The notes under the pieces were generated by a model. That model was given only the letters and a program-made list of their open reading frames with translations. It did not search any database and was not told where the DNA came from. Shown in pieces: positions 29,645 to 38,315 of a stretch of 64,000 nucleotides of DNA (position 1 is its first letter; each line of letters opens with the position of its first letter). Location: NCBI GenBank assembly GCA_910575005.1, contig CAJTCL010000009.1, positions 105,440 through 169,439 on the forward strand. The letters are read 5' to 3'. The position numbers and the translations under genes were made by a program. The stretch comes from Lachnospiraceae bacterium. Lineage in GTDB: Bacteria > Bacillota > Clostridia > Lachnospirales > Lachnospiraceae.

Positions 29645-31246
29645 TTACATCTTCCTAACTCTGCTTCCATCCTCAATTACGCGGCTGGAACTTTTGACAA
29701 TATCCTGATCCCCAGTCAACATTCCTTCCGCCAGAGCCACATTTGTACTGTTCTTATCTAAAACCTCGACTTCATAACGCTTTACCACCAGTTCTGTTCC
29801 CATCACTCCTTGCTCTTCCTGGACAATAAATACATAATAAACATTCTGTTCCTCATGGAGTGCCTGTACTGGGAGTACTGTATTATAATTTTTCGATTTT
29901 TGAACAATTTCAATTTCTGCTGATGTTCCTGCTTCCAACACACCTTCCGGCAATTCAATGGAAACATCCAGTAATGTGTTGTCCTGTTCATTCTCGGCCA
30001 CATTAGATACCGTGTAATCTGTAATTTTTCCCTTGCTTCCAGACGCTGAAATGTTTACAGGACTTCCTTTACTGACATATTTCTGATCTGACTTGTCAAT
30101 GGTCGCTACCAGGCGGTTTCCTTCTGAAGTATCGGCAATTCGGATTGCTGTACCATTTGTAGTAAAATCTCCTGTGGTAATGGCTATCTGTGTCACCATG
30201 CCCCGCACAGGCGCTGTGATCTTTCCCTCTGCCTCTTTGAGTGCCAACAATTTATTGAGTGTCAACTCTTGCTGTTGTCTGCTGATTTCTCCCTGTCTGG
30301 CTGTGCTGTCGGTAGCTGGCTGCATGGAGGCATCTTCCAGAGCTCTGGCCGTCGATTTCACACGCTCTGCCCTGGTAGAAACCGCTGTCTCATAGGCCGA
30401 TCTTGCCTCTGCCACCGCTTGTTCCAGTGCTGCTTTCTGTGCCTCCCATTCGGCTTGAGGATCCGTCCCTGGCTCATCACCTGCATCCGTCTGCGGCTCA
30501 GTTCCTGTTGTCTTTGGCTGCTCTTTCTTATCTATTTGTTCTGATTGTGGAGCTGTCAATTTTGATTCCTGTTCTTTTTTGTCCCTTTCCTCTGACTGTA
30601 GCTTGCTACCTCCAGCCTCATTGCTGTTTTCCCCTTGACCTTCCTGCTCTGATTGTGGTTTCTGATCATCACCTGTCTGGCCAGGCTCCTCTGGACTGCT
30701 CTCTGGCGCTGGTGCAGGCGTGGGAGCGGGCGGACCAGCCGCCAGAAAATTTTGCAGCGCAGCCTCCGCCTGATCCCAGGCGGCCTTAGCCTCTGCCACT
30801 GTAGAATCTCCTTCTGTCACTGCCTGATGATAATCCTCAGCCGCGCGATTTTTGGCATTGGCGCGATTCTGCGCTTCCACACTGTGGGCACTCTGGGCAT
30901 CTTGATTTTGCAGCTTCATCTTCTCTAACTCCTGCTGCGCGGCCAGAATTTGCTCCTCCAAATCTTCCATTTCCACCCGAAAAAGCGTATCTCCTTCCTC
31001 AACAGACTGCCCTTCTTGCACACAAATCTCCTTGACTCGCTGTCCATTTTCTGTGTAGACTGCAATCTCTTTTCCAGCCTCTACCTTGCCGCTTCCACTC
31101 ACTTTGTGCTCAATCATCCCAGAGGAAATCTTTACTGTCTCCACTTTCGCCATTGATGCTCCGCTTACCGCCCTTGACAATATGGTAAATACAAGCATTA
31201 CAGCCAGAAAACCGCCGAATATTCCAAATATCTTCTTTCTATCCAT
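29645..31246 (-). CDS. MacA/HlyD-type efflux adaptor with long low-complexity insert
   Basis: About 533 residues from the ATG at 31246 (AAAGGAA upstream). Seen: one N-terminal membrane helix, a lipoyl-like half (GSGKVEAGKEIAVY, VQEGQSVEEGDTLF), a coiled-coil hairpin, the second lipoyl half (GKITAPVRGMVTQI), and a beta-barrel plus membrane-proximal domain. The tip of the coiled coil is interrupted by roughly 100 residues rich in P, E, Q, S, K and T (from about AAGPPAPTPAPAP to DEPGTDPQ). Known: such adaptors link a membrane transporter to the cell exterior. It is paired with the MacB-like gene, three bases apart. Confidence 0.88.
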   Translation of the reverse strand: MDRKKIFGIFGGFLAVMLVFTILSRAVSGASMAKVETVKISSGMIEHKVSGSGKVEAGKEIAVYTENGQRVKEICVQEGQSVEEGDTLFRVEMEDLEEQILAAQQELEKMKLQNQDAQSAHSVEAQNRANAKNRAAEDYHQAVTEGDSTVAEAKAAWDQAEAALQNFLAAGPPAPTPAPAPESSPEEPGQTGDDQKPQSEQEGQGENSNEAGGSKLQSEERDKKEQESKLTAPQSEQIDKKEQPKTTGTEPQTDAGDEPGTDPQAEWEAQKAALEQAVAEARSAYETAVSTRAERVKSTARALEDASMQPATDSTARQGEISRQQQELTLNKLLALKEAEGKITAPVRGMVTQIAITTGDFTTNGTAIRIADTSEGNRLVATIDKSDQKYVSKGSPVNISASGSKGKITDYTVSNVAENEQDNTLLDVSIELPEGVLEAGTSAEIEIVQKSKNYNTVLPVQALHEEQNVYYVFIVQEEQGVMGTELVVKRYEVEVLDKNSTNVALAEGMLTGDQDIVKSSSRVIEDGSRVRKM

Positions 31247-31350
31247 TCGTCTGTTCCTTTCGCAATTATTTGTAATTTCATAACTATCCATAACCATGTA
31301 AGACTGGCATGTCTGTGTCATGGAGTTCTCAATAGTTAAATAATTTTTTC

Positions 31351-32226
31351 TTATTCCTTTACTGCACCTGCCATAATTCCCTGTTCCAGATAATCCTGGC
31401 CTCCCAGAAATACCAGAAGCGCTGGCAGAAAGGTCACTACCGAAGCGGCAAAGGCCATACCCGATTTACTGACATTTGTGATATCTGGAAGAAAAATAGA
31501 TAAGGGAAATAGACTTTTGTCCTTTAAAAATGTCAAAGGCTGTTCAATCAAGCTCCAATATTCCAAAAAGTCCAAAACCAGGGAGGCAATAATTCCAGAA
31601 GAACCAATTGGCAGGGCAATATACCAGAATAGCTGCCACTCCCTGGCTCCATCCAGCTTGGCTGATTCAATCAGACTATCGGGAATCTCTGTAAAAAAAC
31701 GATGCACAATAAATACTGGAAACGTCGAAAATATCCCCGGAAGAATGATTCCCCACAGATTATCTGTCAGCTTCAATTGATCTAAGACCAGATAATCTGA
31801 AAGCATCAGCACCTGGAATGGAAGCAGCATCAGTATGATATAAAGTAGAAAAAAACCTTTTTTCCCTGGAAACTTATATTTTGCAAATCCCCAGGCTGCC
31901 ATTGTCCCCACAACCAACTGTCCAATCAGTACTCCGAACGTGATTTTAATCGAATTCCAGAACATTACAAAAAACGCTGGAGAATCTAAAAAAATTTCTA
32001 CAAAATGGCTCAAGGTAGGATAGCGAGGCAGCAAAGGCATATTGACATATCCTTCCTTGCCAGAGATCACTGCCCCAAGATAGGTACTCAACTCATCATC
32101 CCCCATGATAGAGCCGGCAATCAAAAATATCACCGGAAAAAGAACCGCCAACGCCAGCACTGCCAACAATCCCCAGAGCAGCTTTTGCCCAATCTTTAAC
32201 TTCCCTGCAAATAGGATTCGTCTCAT
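31351..32226 (-). CDS. carbohydrate-type ABC permease, MalG-like
   Basis: 291 residues, six membrane helices. Seen: the EAA loop DGAREWQLFWYIALPIGSSG that docks to an ABC ATPase, and the MalG-like end VTFLPALLVFLGGQDYLEQG. Known: CUT1 permeases pair with a MalF-like partner and a MsmK/UgpC-type ATPase shared between systems. It lies 30 bases after the partner permease gene. Confidence 0.93.
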   Translation of the reverse strand: MRRILFAGKLKIGQKLLWGLLAVLALAVLFPVIFLIAGSIMGDDELSTYLGAVISGKEGYVNMPLLPRYPTLSHFVEIFLDSPAFFVMFWNSIKITFGVLIGQLVVGTMAAWGFAKYKFPGKKGFFLLYIILMLLPFQVLMLSDYLVLDQLKLTDNLWGIILPGIFSTFPVFIVHRFFTEIPDSLIESAKLDGAREWQLFWYIALPIGSSGIIASLVLDFLEYWSLIEQPLTFLKDKSLFPLSIFLPDITNVSKSGMAFAASVVTFLPALLVFLGGQDYLEQGIMAGAVKE

Positions 32227-32255
32227 TCTCCTTATCCTCCATTTGTTGCCGTATA

Positions 32256-33134
32256 TTATACATGGTCCTTCCCATCCAACGCTCTCTGAAAAAGCACAAT
32301 GAACACTAGCAGCACCGCACTTTCTAAAACTGCTGCGGCTGCCATCTTATCAAAAGAAAAATCTCGAAACCAGTTATTAAATAGATTCTGCATCATATAA
32401 ATACTTTCATGTGGATAATCGCCAGCAACCAAATAGGACTCCCGAAATGCCTTAAAGGAATTGAGAAAGGATAACACAGTGATGATATACAGGGAAGACT
32501 TTAAGTTCGGGAGTGTTATTTTTAGAAAACACTGCCATTCGGAAGCACCATCCACCCGCGCTGCCTCATATATATTTTCTGAAATTCCTGAAAGTCCCGC
32601 CATCCACAGAACAATATCATATCCAAGATTTTTCCAGATATAAGTTCCCACCAAAACCCAAAAAGCACTGCTATTGTTCATCCAATCTATCCCATTTATA
32701 TCCAGAGCGCTGAGCCAATCATTGAGCATTCCCTGAGAATGAAACAACAGCCGCCACATCAAGGCCACCGAAACGGCCGGCAGCGCCATTGGCATCAAAA
32801 AAGCACTTTTGATCATACCTCCATACCTGCTCTTTTGCAGCACCACGGCACATACAAGCGCGATCAGTATCAGTGCTGGAATACAAATAAATGTAAAACG
32901 CAGGGTATTTTTTACTGCTAACTGAAATGCCATATTATCAAGTACCAATCGGTAATTGTCTATCCCTTTAAACTGGTTGTCTACCGCTCCCAAAAAGGAG
33001 CGGCGGACAACATCTGCATAGGGTAAAAGATAAAACACCAGCACCCCTGCAAAACTTGGCAGGATCCATAAGATTCCACGTAAATCTCTCTTGTTATTCC
33101 GCGATGTAGATTTTAACCTTCTGCATAATTTCAT
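32256..33134 (-). CDS. carbohydrate-type ABC permease, MalF-like
   Basis: 292 residues, six membrane helices (first: GILWILPSFAGVLVFYLLPY). Seen: the EAA loop VDGASEWQCFLKITLPNLK. The ATG overlaps the solute-binding protein gene by 41 bases and has GAGGAGG upstream inside that gene, so the overlap is real. Known: inner-membrane half of a CUT1 sugar importer. No MalK-type ATPase gene is in the operon. Confidence 0.93.
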   Translation of the reverse strand: MKLCRRLKSTSRNNKRDLRGILWILPSFAGVLVFYLLPYADVVRRSFLGAVDNQFKGIDNYRLVLDNMAFQLAVKNTLRFTFICIPALILIALVCAVVLQKSRYGGMIKSAFLMPMALPAVSVALMWRLLFHSQGMLNDWLSALDINGIDWMNNSSAFWVLVGTYIWKNLGYDIVLWMAGLSGISENIYEAARVDGASEWQCFLKITLPNLKSSLYIITVLSFLNSFKAFRESYLVAGDYPHESIYMMQNLFNNWFRDFSFDKMAAAAVLESAVLLVFIVLFQRALDGKDHV

Positions 33135-35565
33135 TGACTGCCTCCTCAGGAGTTTGTTCCCCTTTGAGCACTTTTGTTCCCTGCTCTATCACAGTCTCCT
33201 TGATCACATCATCCTGCAGCGCCGGAGTGGTCAAGGATTCTACCAACTCGGTAAATTTATCAATTTCTTCCTGAGGCGTCGGCTTTGCCATATAAGAAAT
33301 ATAGTCACCCTCAGCCATCCCTGCGCCGGAAAACGCCATACTCAGATCCTCCTGGCCTTCATACTGATGTCCGTCAATCACACTTAAGAATGCTTCTCTT
33401 TGCACTGGGAATCCTCCTGACTGAGAGATGATCTGCGCATCTTTGGCAAACAGATATTTGACAAACTGCTCCGCTGCCTCCGTCTGCGTGCTCTTGCTGC
33501 TGATTCCCATAATCATCGTTGGCACAAACACATTTTCTGCCTGCCCTGGCATCAGACCAAAATTGCCATTCTCCACTCTTTTTAATATTGCCTCTATCAT
33601 TCCATAATCCATTTTATTACATAAGCCAATATTTACATTCAAAATCCCGCCTGCCAGCTCCAGTTCCCCCCATCCCAAGGTCTCTGGCCTTCTCTCATCC
33701 ACCGTTTCTGGTCCGCCGGTTATTGTAGAGCCGAACACCTTTGTACCTACATCCTCTGTGCTGCTGTCATATTCTCCAAAGGCATTTTTTAGCTTTGTCA
33801 GGAAATCTGTAATTTTTGCCTGATCCAAGGTGCCGTCTTCTTTTTTCCATGCCGCGCCGCAGCTATACCAGAATTTCTCTACCACTGACTTCGGATCCAT
33901 GTTTTTAAGCAAATCTTTGCGCGCGGTAAACGTATCAAAATCCTCTCCTGGGTTATAGTAAGCGCTTCCCCCCTGAGCCATAGGAATCATAAATCTTGCC
34001 GGAACCGCGCACAGATCTTTTTCTGTTTTATAAGTACCTAGAATATTAGAAAAATAATTGTCCTCATCCTCTGCAATCATAGATGACAAATCCAGCAAAA
34101 TACCTTTTTCTATATAAGTGTCCACGGGCATTCCATCCAGTACCAGCACATCCGGCCCTTTGCCAGCCATAATCTCTGTGGTCAAAGTCTTAAGGGCGTC
34201 CGATACGGTCATCGCGTTTTCCTCTGTCAATCCCACCTGATAATTCACATAGACGTCTGTATTTTTCTTCTGGTAACTGTTGATTGCCTGACCAATCTCC
34301 TTATTTTCATAGAGAGAATATACTTTTAATTCTTTCTCGGGTTTGGCTGGTGTATCGGCAGAATATGTGTATTTTAAAAGCGAAATGCCCAGACCTGATA
34401 CGGCGTATGGATCATTTGCAGCCACCAAAAGATTTTGATCATCCATCATGGTCAAAGCAATTGGATAGAACGCAGGCGCTCCCAGGGAACTCATTTCCCC
34501 GTCAATTAACTGCTCCATAATACTGCCACCAAATTTATAGTGGTACAATCCGCCGTCGAGATAGTAAAAGCTCTCTCCGCCATCTGTGGTATCAACTGCA
34601 TGAATCATTCCATTTTTGAAAACATTGTTCTGCAGCGCCTCATCAGCTGCCTGGGCTTCCCCAGTCTGGGTATCATATATGGATACGCCGCCTCCGCCCA
34701 CCGTTATCATTTTATTACCTACAATATATGGCGTTTGTACAGATTGTTCCCCATCCCCAAATTCATAGGTATACTTCACACTTCCATCTGAGAGATTAAC
34801 CTGATAGATATTATCGGTAAGATCGCTCACCAGCACCTGGTCATTGCCCAAAAACTGTATTTCAGTAATCAGATTTCCAACAGTAAAATCATCTTCTGAT
34901 TCCTCGGCTTCTGACGATTTTGCGTCCTCTAATTCTCCATCGGCTGACGATTCGTCCTCCTCTGACGGTTCGTTCTGATCATCCTTCAGATCATCCTCAT
35001 TGACTTCAAAGGACGACGAAACTGTACTTTGATTGTCATTTTGTGTTCTCTCTGGAAGTTCAAAGTCAACCTTACTTGCATTTCCTTCTTTACTCAACAG
35101 ATAAAGCATCGGCTTAACGCCATCGCCTTCTGTATTACTGAAGACACACACTGCCTGCCCTTCCGCAGACAGCACAGCCTCATCCACATAACCCACATCC
35201 TCATTCTGAAGCTCGTCTGGAAAATCATAGGCTTTTTCCCAGTTTGCCCCTGCATCTTTTGAATCCCAGACTTCCATATGTCCATTATCTGCATTGCTGA
35301 TTATTATTCGAATGCTTCCATCGCTCTGCTTTTTCATATCATAAACATTGCCAATCGGCGCTGGAAATTCTACATCCGCCTCCAGAAAACGACCCATTAC
35401 ACGCTCCCCACTCTCCTGTGTACGATTGCTCTCCTTTAAGCTTTCCTCTCCAGTGGGGCTGTCCGTCTGTGTTTCCCCTTTGCCGCTGCATCCGGCTAAA
35501 GTTCCCACAAACAGCACTGCTGATAAAATGACTCCCACAGCCCGTCTTAATTTTCTATGTCTCAT
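33094..35565 (-). CDS. lipoprotein: propeller-like region fused to an ABC solute-binding domain
   Basis: 823 residues from the ATG at 35565 (AAGGAGG upstream). Seen: a lipoprotein signal ending in LAGC, an N-terminal region of roughly 350 residues with an Asp-box (SKDAGANWE, pattern SxDxGxxW) and repeated beta-strand blocks as in BNR/WD-like propellers, broken by an acidic Ser/Glu/Asp insert, then a family 1 solute-binding domain (from about ELKVYSLYENKEIGQAINSY to the end, with GPDVLVLDGMPVDTYIEKG). Ordinary binding proteins have about 420 residues, so the fused N-terminal half is unusual. It heads an operon with two permeases, an adaptor and a MacB-like protein. Its ligand cannot be told. 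Confidence 0.88.
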   Translation of the reverse strand: MRHRKLRRAVGVILSAVLFVGTLAGCSGKGETQTDSPTGEESLKESNRTQESGERVMGRFLEADVEFPAPIGNVYDMKKQSDGSIRIIISNADNGHMEVWDSKDAGANWEKAYDFPDELQNEDVGYVDEAVLSAEGQAVCVFSNTEGDGVKPMLYLLSKEGNASKVDFELPERTQNDNQSTVSSSFEVNEDDLKDDQNEPSEEDESSADGELEDAKSSEAEESEDDFTVGNLITEIQFLGNDQVLVSDLTDNIYQVNLSDGSVKYTYEFGDGEQSVQTPYIVGNKMITVGGGGVSIYDTQTGEAQAADEALQNNVFKNGMIHAVDTTDGGESFYYLDGGLYHYKFGGSIMEQLIDGEMSSLGAPAFYPIALTMMDDQNLLVAANDPYAVSGLGISLLKYTYSADTPAKPEKELKVYSLYENKEIGQAINSYQKKNTDVYVNYQVGLTEENAMTVSDALKTLTTEIMAGKGPDVLVLDGMPVDTYIEKGILLDLSSMIAEDEDNYFSNILGTYKTEKDLCAVPARFMIPMAQGGSAYYNPGEDFDTFTARKDLLKNMDPKSVVEKFWYSCGAAWKKEDGTLDQAKITDFLTKLKNAFGEYDSSTEDVGTKVFGSTITGGPETVDERRPETLGWGELELAGGILNVNIGLCNKMDYGMIEAILKRVENGNFGLMPGQAENVFVPTMIMGISSKSTQTEAAEQFVKYLFAKDAQIISQSGGFPVQREAFLSVIDGHQYEGQEDLSMAFSGAGMAEGDYISYMAKPTPQEEIDKFTELVESLTTPALQDDVIKETVIEQGTKVLKGEQTPEEAVNEIMQKVKIYIAE

Positions 35566-35657
35566 ACTTTTTACCTCCTTAATCACATTCTCATTGGAAA
35601 TCTGAAATTAGAATATCACAATAATCTCTAATCATCCTCTAAAGAGAATAAAATTTT

Positions 35658-35689
35658 TTAGAGATAAATTAGAGATAGTGTGTTATACT
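35658..35689 (+). promoter_or_regulatory. direct-repeat operator and -10 box of the two-component genes
   Basis: TTAGAGATA occurs at 35658-35666 and 35669-35677 (11-base period), covering the -35 position of a TATACT box at 35684-35689 that has no good -35 of its own. A near copy in inverse direction (TCTCTAA, about 35625) faces the divergent transporter operon. Head-to-tail repeats of 10-11 bases are typical binding sites of OmpR-type regulators such as the one encoded here. Confidence 0.55.
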
Positions 35690-35734
35690 ACACCTATTAA
35701 GAATGAACAATTAGAGGGAAAGGCGGCATGCACT

Positions 35735-36415
35735 ATGCGAATACTAATTATTGAAGACGACAAATCCCTTGCGGAGACCCTCCGCTTCCAGCTACAGCAC
35801 CATCAATTTGAAACTGATGTGTGCCACGATGGGGAAGAAGGACTGCACTTCATTGAACAACAGGCGCACGACCTGATTCTGCTTGATCGGATGCTCCCAA
35901 CTTTAGACGGAATTTCAGTCTTAAAGATTACCCGTGAGAAAAATATTTCTACGCCGATTATCTTTGTCACTGCTCTGGGCGCTTTGAACGATAAGATTAC
36001 CGGCCTTGACTGCGGCGCAGATGATTATCTGGTAAAACCGTTTGATTTCGAGGAATTGCTTGCAAGAATACGCTGTATCTTAAGACGTCCCCCCAAATGG
36101 GAAGGACAAAAACCACTAGAATTTATAGACGTCTCTTATGATATAGAACAAAAAAAGCTGTACTGCGGCAATCTTTCCTGCTCCCTCTCTTCTAGAGAAG
36201 GCGCTCTGCTGGAATTTTTTCTGCACAATCCAGGACAAACCATTCCCCGTGCTTCTCTTCTAGCTAAAGTCTGGGGGCCGGACGCTGAGGTTGAGGATGG
36301 CAATCTGGACAATTATATTTACTTCCTGCGCCGACGCCTGAAAAGTGTAAAAAGCTCCGTCCAGTTAAAAACCATCCGCGGTATTGGCTATCAACTGGAG
36401 GAGTCTCATGTTTAA
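35735..36415 (+). CDS. OmpR/PhoB-type response regulator
   Basis: 226 residues from the ATG at 35735, the start that gives MRILIIEDD and has AAGGCGG upstream. Seen: a receiver domain (acidic pocket E7-D8-D9, phospho-aspartate about D50 in LLDRMLP, conserved K in YLVKPFD) and a winged-helix DNA-binding domain (LSSREGALLEFFL to KTIRGIGYQL). Known: it activates or represses target promoters on phosphorylation. It is followed by the cognate kinase with an eight-base overlap and divergent from the propeller/solute-binding protein operon, its probable target. Confidence 0.95.
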   Translation: MRILIIEDDKSLAETLRFQLQHHQFETDVCHDGEEGLHFIEQQAHDLILLDRMLPTLDGISVLKITREKNISTPIIFVTALGALNDKITGLDCGADDYLVKPFDFEELLARIRCILRRPPKWEGQKPLEFIDVSYDIEQKKLYCGNLSCSLSSREGALLEFFLHNPGQTIPRASLLAKVWGPDAEVEDGNLDNYIYFLRRRLKSVKSSVQLKTIRGIGYQLEESHV

Positions 36416-37694
36416 AAAACTTCATATCCATCTCACTTTGTTCTGTACCCTTATTTGCAGCCTGATTCTGATCCTGATATCTCTGATCTGCCTCCCTTTC
36501 TTAGAAAAGGAATCCAGGAAAAGCCATTTTTCTGATTTTCAGAGCAATAACAATATGCTGATCCGTTATCTGGAGAGCCAAACTGTGATTTCCCGCAGTT
36601 GGCTGGTTGAATTCTATATAGACACGCAATTAGAAATAGATATCCGCGACAATGACACGAAACTGGTATTGCAAAATCTGCTTCCAGTGTCCGTGGATGA
36701 AGATATTTTTACGCAGGCGCGCCAAAAAGCAAAAGAAGATTTTCAGATCATGGAGGAGTTATTTTCTATACACTCTGTATTCTCTTTACATGCTGAATAT
36801 GAATTTACCAAGGATGGACAAAATTACTATGCCTCCACCGCTCTGATTCCCAAAAATACTGGCGTCCTTAATGTCGCTGTGATCCTTCCTTTGAAGAATC
36901 TAGAACGCAGCATTTGGCAGCGTCGTCTGTTGTTTGCCAGCGCAGATATCTTTGGTATCTTTCTGCTGGGAATTTTCTTTTGGCTGTTTACCTGGCACAT
37001 GATCAAGCCTCTGATCATCAGCCACCAAAAACAGACTGAATTTATCGCTTCTGCCTCCCATGAACTGCGCTCACCGCTGACGGTAATGCTCTCTAGTCTG
37101 TCCGCTATGAAACATGCCTCCCCAGAAGAAACAGAGCGCTTTTCTGAGATGATAACCTCAGAAGGAAAGCGCATGAGCCGTCTGATTGATGATATGCTGA
37201 CACTCTCTGGCACTGACAGCTCTCACTTTACCATTCAAAAAACGGAGGTTGAGCTTGATACTCTCCTGCTGTCTGTCTATGAAAAATTTGAACCTCTGGC
37301 AATAGAAAAAGGAATATCCCTGCATATCAGCCTGCCTGATGCACGGATACCTCCCTGCCTTTGTGATCAGGGGCGCATTGAGCAAGTACTGTCTATTCTG
37401 CTTGACAATGCCCTCAGCTATACCCCTTCTGGTGGAAAGATTTTCCTTTCCCTGCAGTCCTCCTCCAATCAGATGATACTTCGGGTAGCGGACACTGGCA
37501 TAGGAATTTCCGATTCTGAGAAAAAGGCAGTTTTTGACCGTTTTTATAGATGTGATAAATCTCACAAAGACAAAGCCCATTTCGGACTTGGGCTGTGCAT
37601 TGCCCAGGAAATCATGCATCTGCACAAGGGCCGGCTGTGGGTTGAGGACACACCAGGAGGAGGCGCAACCTTTGTCATTGTTCTGGGACTATAA
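36408..37694 (+). CDS. membrane sensor histidine kinase
   Basis: 428 residues from the ATG at 36408, preceded by GGAGGAG and overlapping the regulator gene by eight bases. Seen: TM1 (about 8-30), an extracytoplasmic sensor loop of about 140 residues, TM2 (about 175-200), no evident HAMP, HisKA with FIASASHELRSPLTVM, and HATPase with LLDNALSYTPSGG, DTGIGIS and FGLGLCIA. Known: it autophosphorylates on the HisKA histidine and passes phosphate to the adjacent regulator. Its 3' end overlaps the convergent house-cleaning NTPase gene by six bases. Confidence 0.94.
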   Translation: MFKKLHIHLTLFCTLICSLILILISLICLPFLEKESRKSHFSDFQSNNNMLIRYLESQTVISRSWLVEFYIDTQLEIDIRDNDTKLVLQNLLPVSVDEDIFTQARQKAKEDFQIMEELFSIHSVFSLHAEYEFTKDGQNYYASTALIPKNTGVLNVAVILPLKNLERSIWQRRLLFASADIFGIFLLGIFFWLFTWHMIKPLIISHQKQTEFIASASHELRSPLTVMLSSLSAMKHASPEETERFSEMITSEGKRMSRLIDDMLTLSGTDSSHFTIQKTEVELDTLLLSVYEKFEPLAIEKGISLHISLPDARIPPCLCDQGRIEQVLSILLDNALSYTPSGGKIFLSLQSSSNQMILRVADTGIGISDSEKKAVFDRFYRCDKSHKDKAHFGLGLCIAQEIMHLHKGRLWVEDTPGGGATFVIVLGL

Positions 37695-38300
37695 GACAAT
37701 GCCCAACGCATGGGCAAAGAACTCTCGGAAACCTTCGTCCAAAGCCACCTCATCCTGGGCATTTTCCTTAAGATCATAATAATATTTGCCACTGGAAAGC
37801 TGTATCGAAATACGGTCTAAGGGAAATCCTGCCTGGCTCTGTGGGTGCGGCCTAGAAGTCAAGAGAAATGGTTCCCCTGACAATTTGAAATTTTCACTCT
37901 CATAGATCTCCTGTTCATTTTTATAAAAACAGACTGCATTGTGGTACTGTGCCCGCAAATCCCCGAATTTACGAGCCAAACCGCTGTAATATGCTGTCAT
38001 CTGCGCGTCTGTCATCTCATACCCTAACGGCCTTCTCACATACGCTCCTGGCTGCAATTTCTCGGGAAGCCCTTCCAGATAAAGTCCAGTATCACAAGAA
38101 AACACTGGCGTCTGAAAGGCCCGATAATATGCTTTTGCCTTCAGCCTTGCATTTTCAAGCAAAGAATTGCCAGTCTCCGCCACAAACGGAATCTTTGCAC
38201 TTATCTGACAAAGCCCCTTTATTGTAATTCCCAATGGCTCTAACGCACGCTGCATAACAAGAATCTTTCCCTCATTTTTCGTTCCATATAATAATTCCAT
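37689..38300 (-). CDS. RdgB/HAM1-family non-canonical purine NTP pyrophosphatase
   Basis: 203 residues. Seen: YGTKNEGK at the start, GNSLLENARLKAKAYY, FSCDTGLYLEGLP with the catalytic aspartate, and GAYVRR. Known: the family hydrolyses ITP, dITP and XTP to monophosphates, keeping inosine and xanthine out of nucleic acids. The C-terminal half (from about residue 120) departs from the canonical RdgB pattern, so the substrate may differ. It is 16 bases after the SNF2 gene, probably one transcript. Confidence 0.8.
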   Translation of the reverse strand: MELLYGTKNEGKILVMQRALEPLGITIKGLCQISAKIPFVAETGNSLLENARLKAKAYYRAFQTPVFSCDTGLYLEGLPEKLQPGAYVRRPLGYEMTDAQMTAYYSGLARKFGDLRAQYHNAVCFYKNEQEIYESENFKLSGEPFLLTSRPHPQSQAGFPLDRISIQLSSGKYYYDLKENAQDEVALDEGFREFFAHALGIVL

Positions 38301-38315
38301 ATATGCTCCTTGCTG

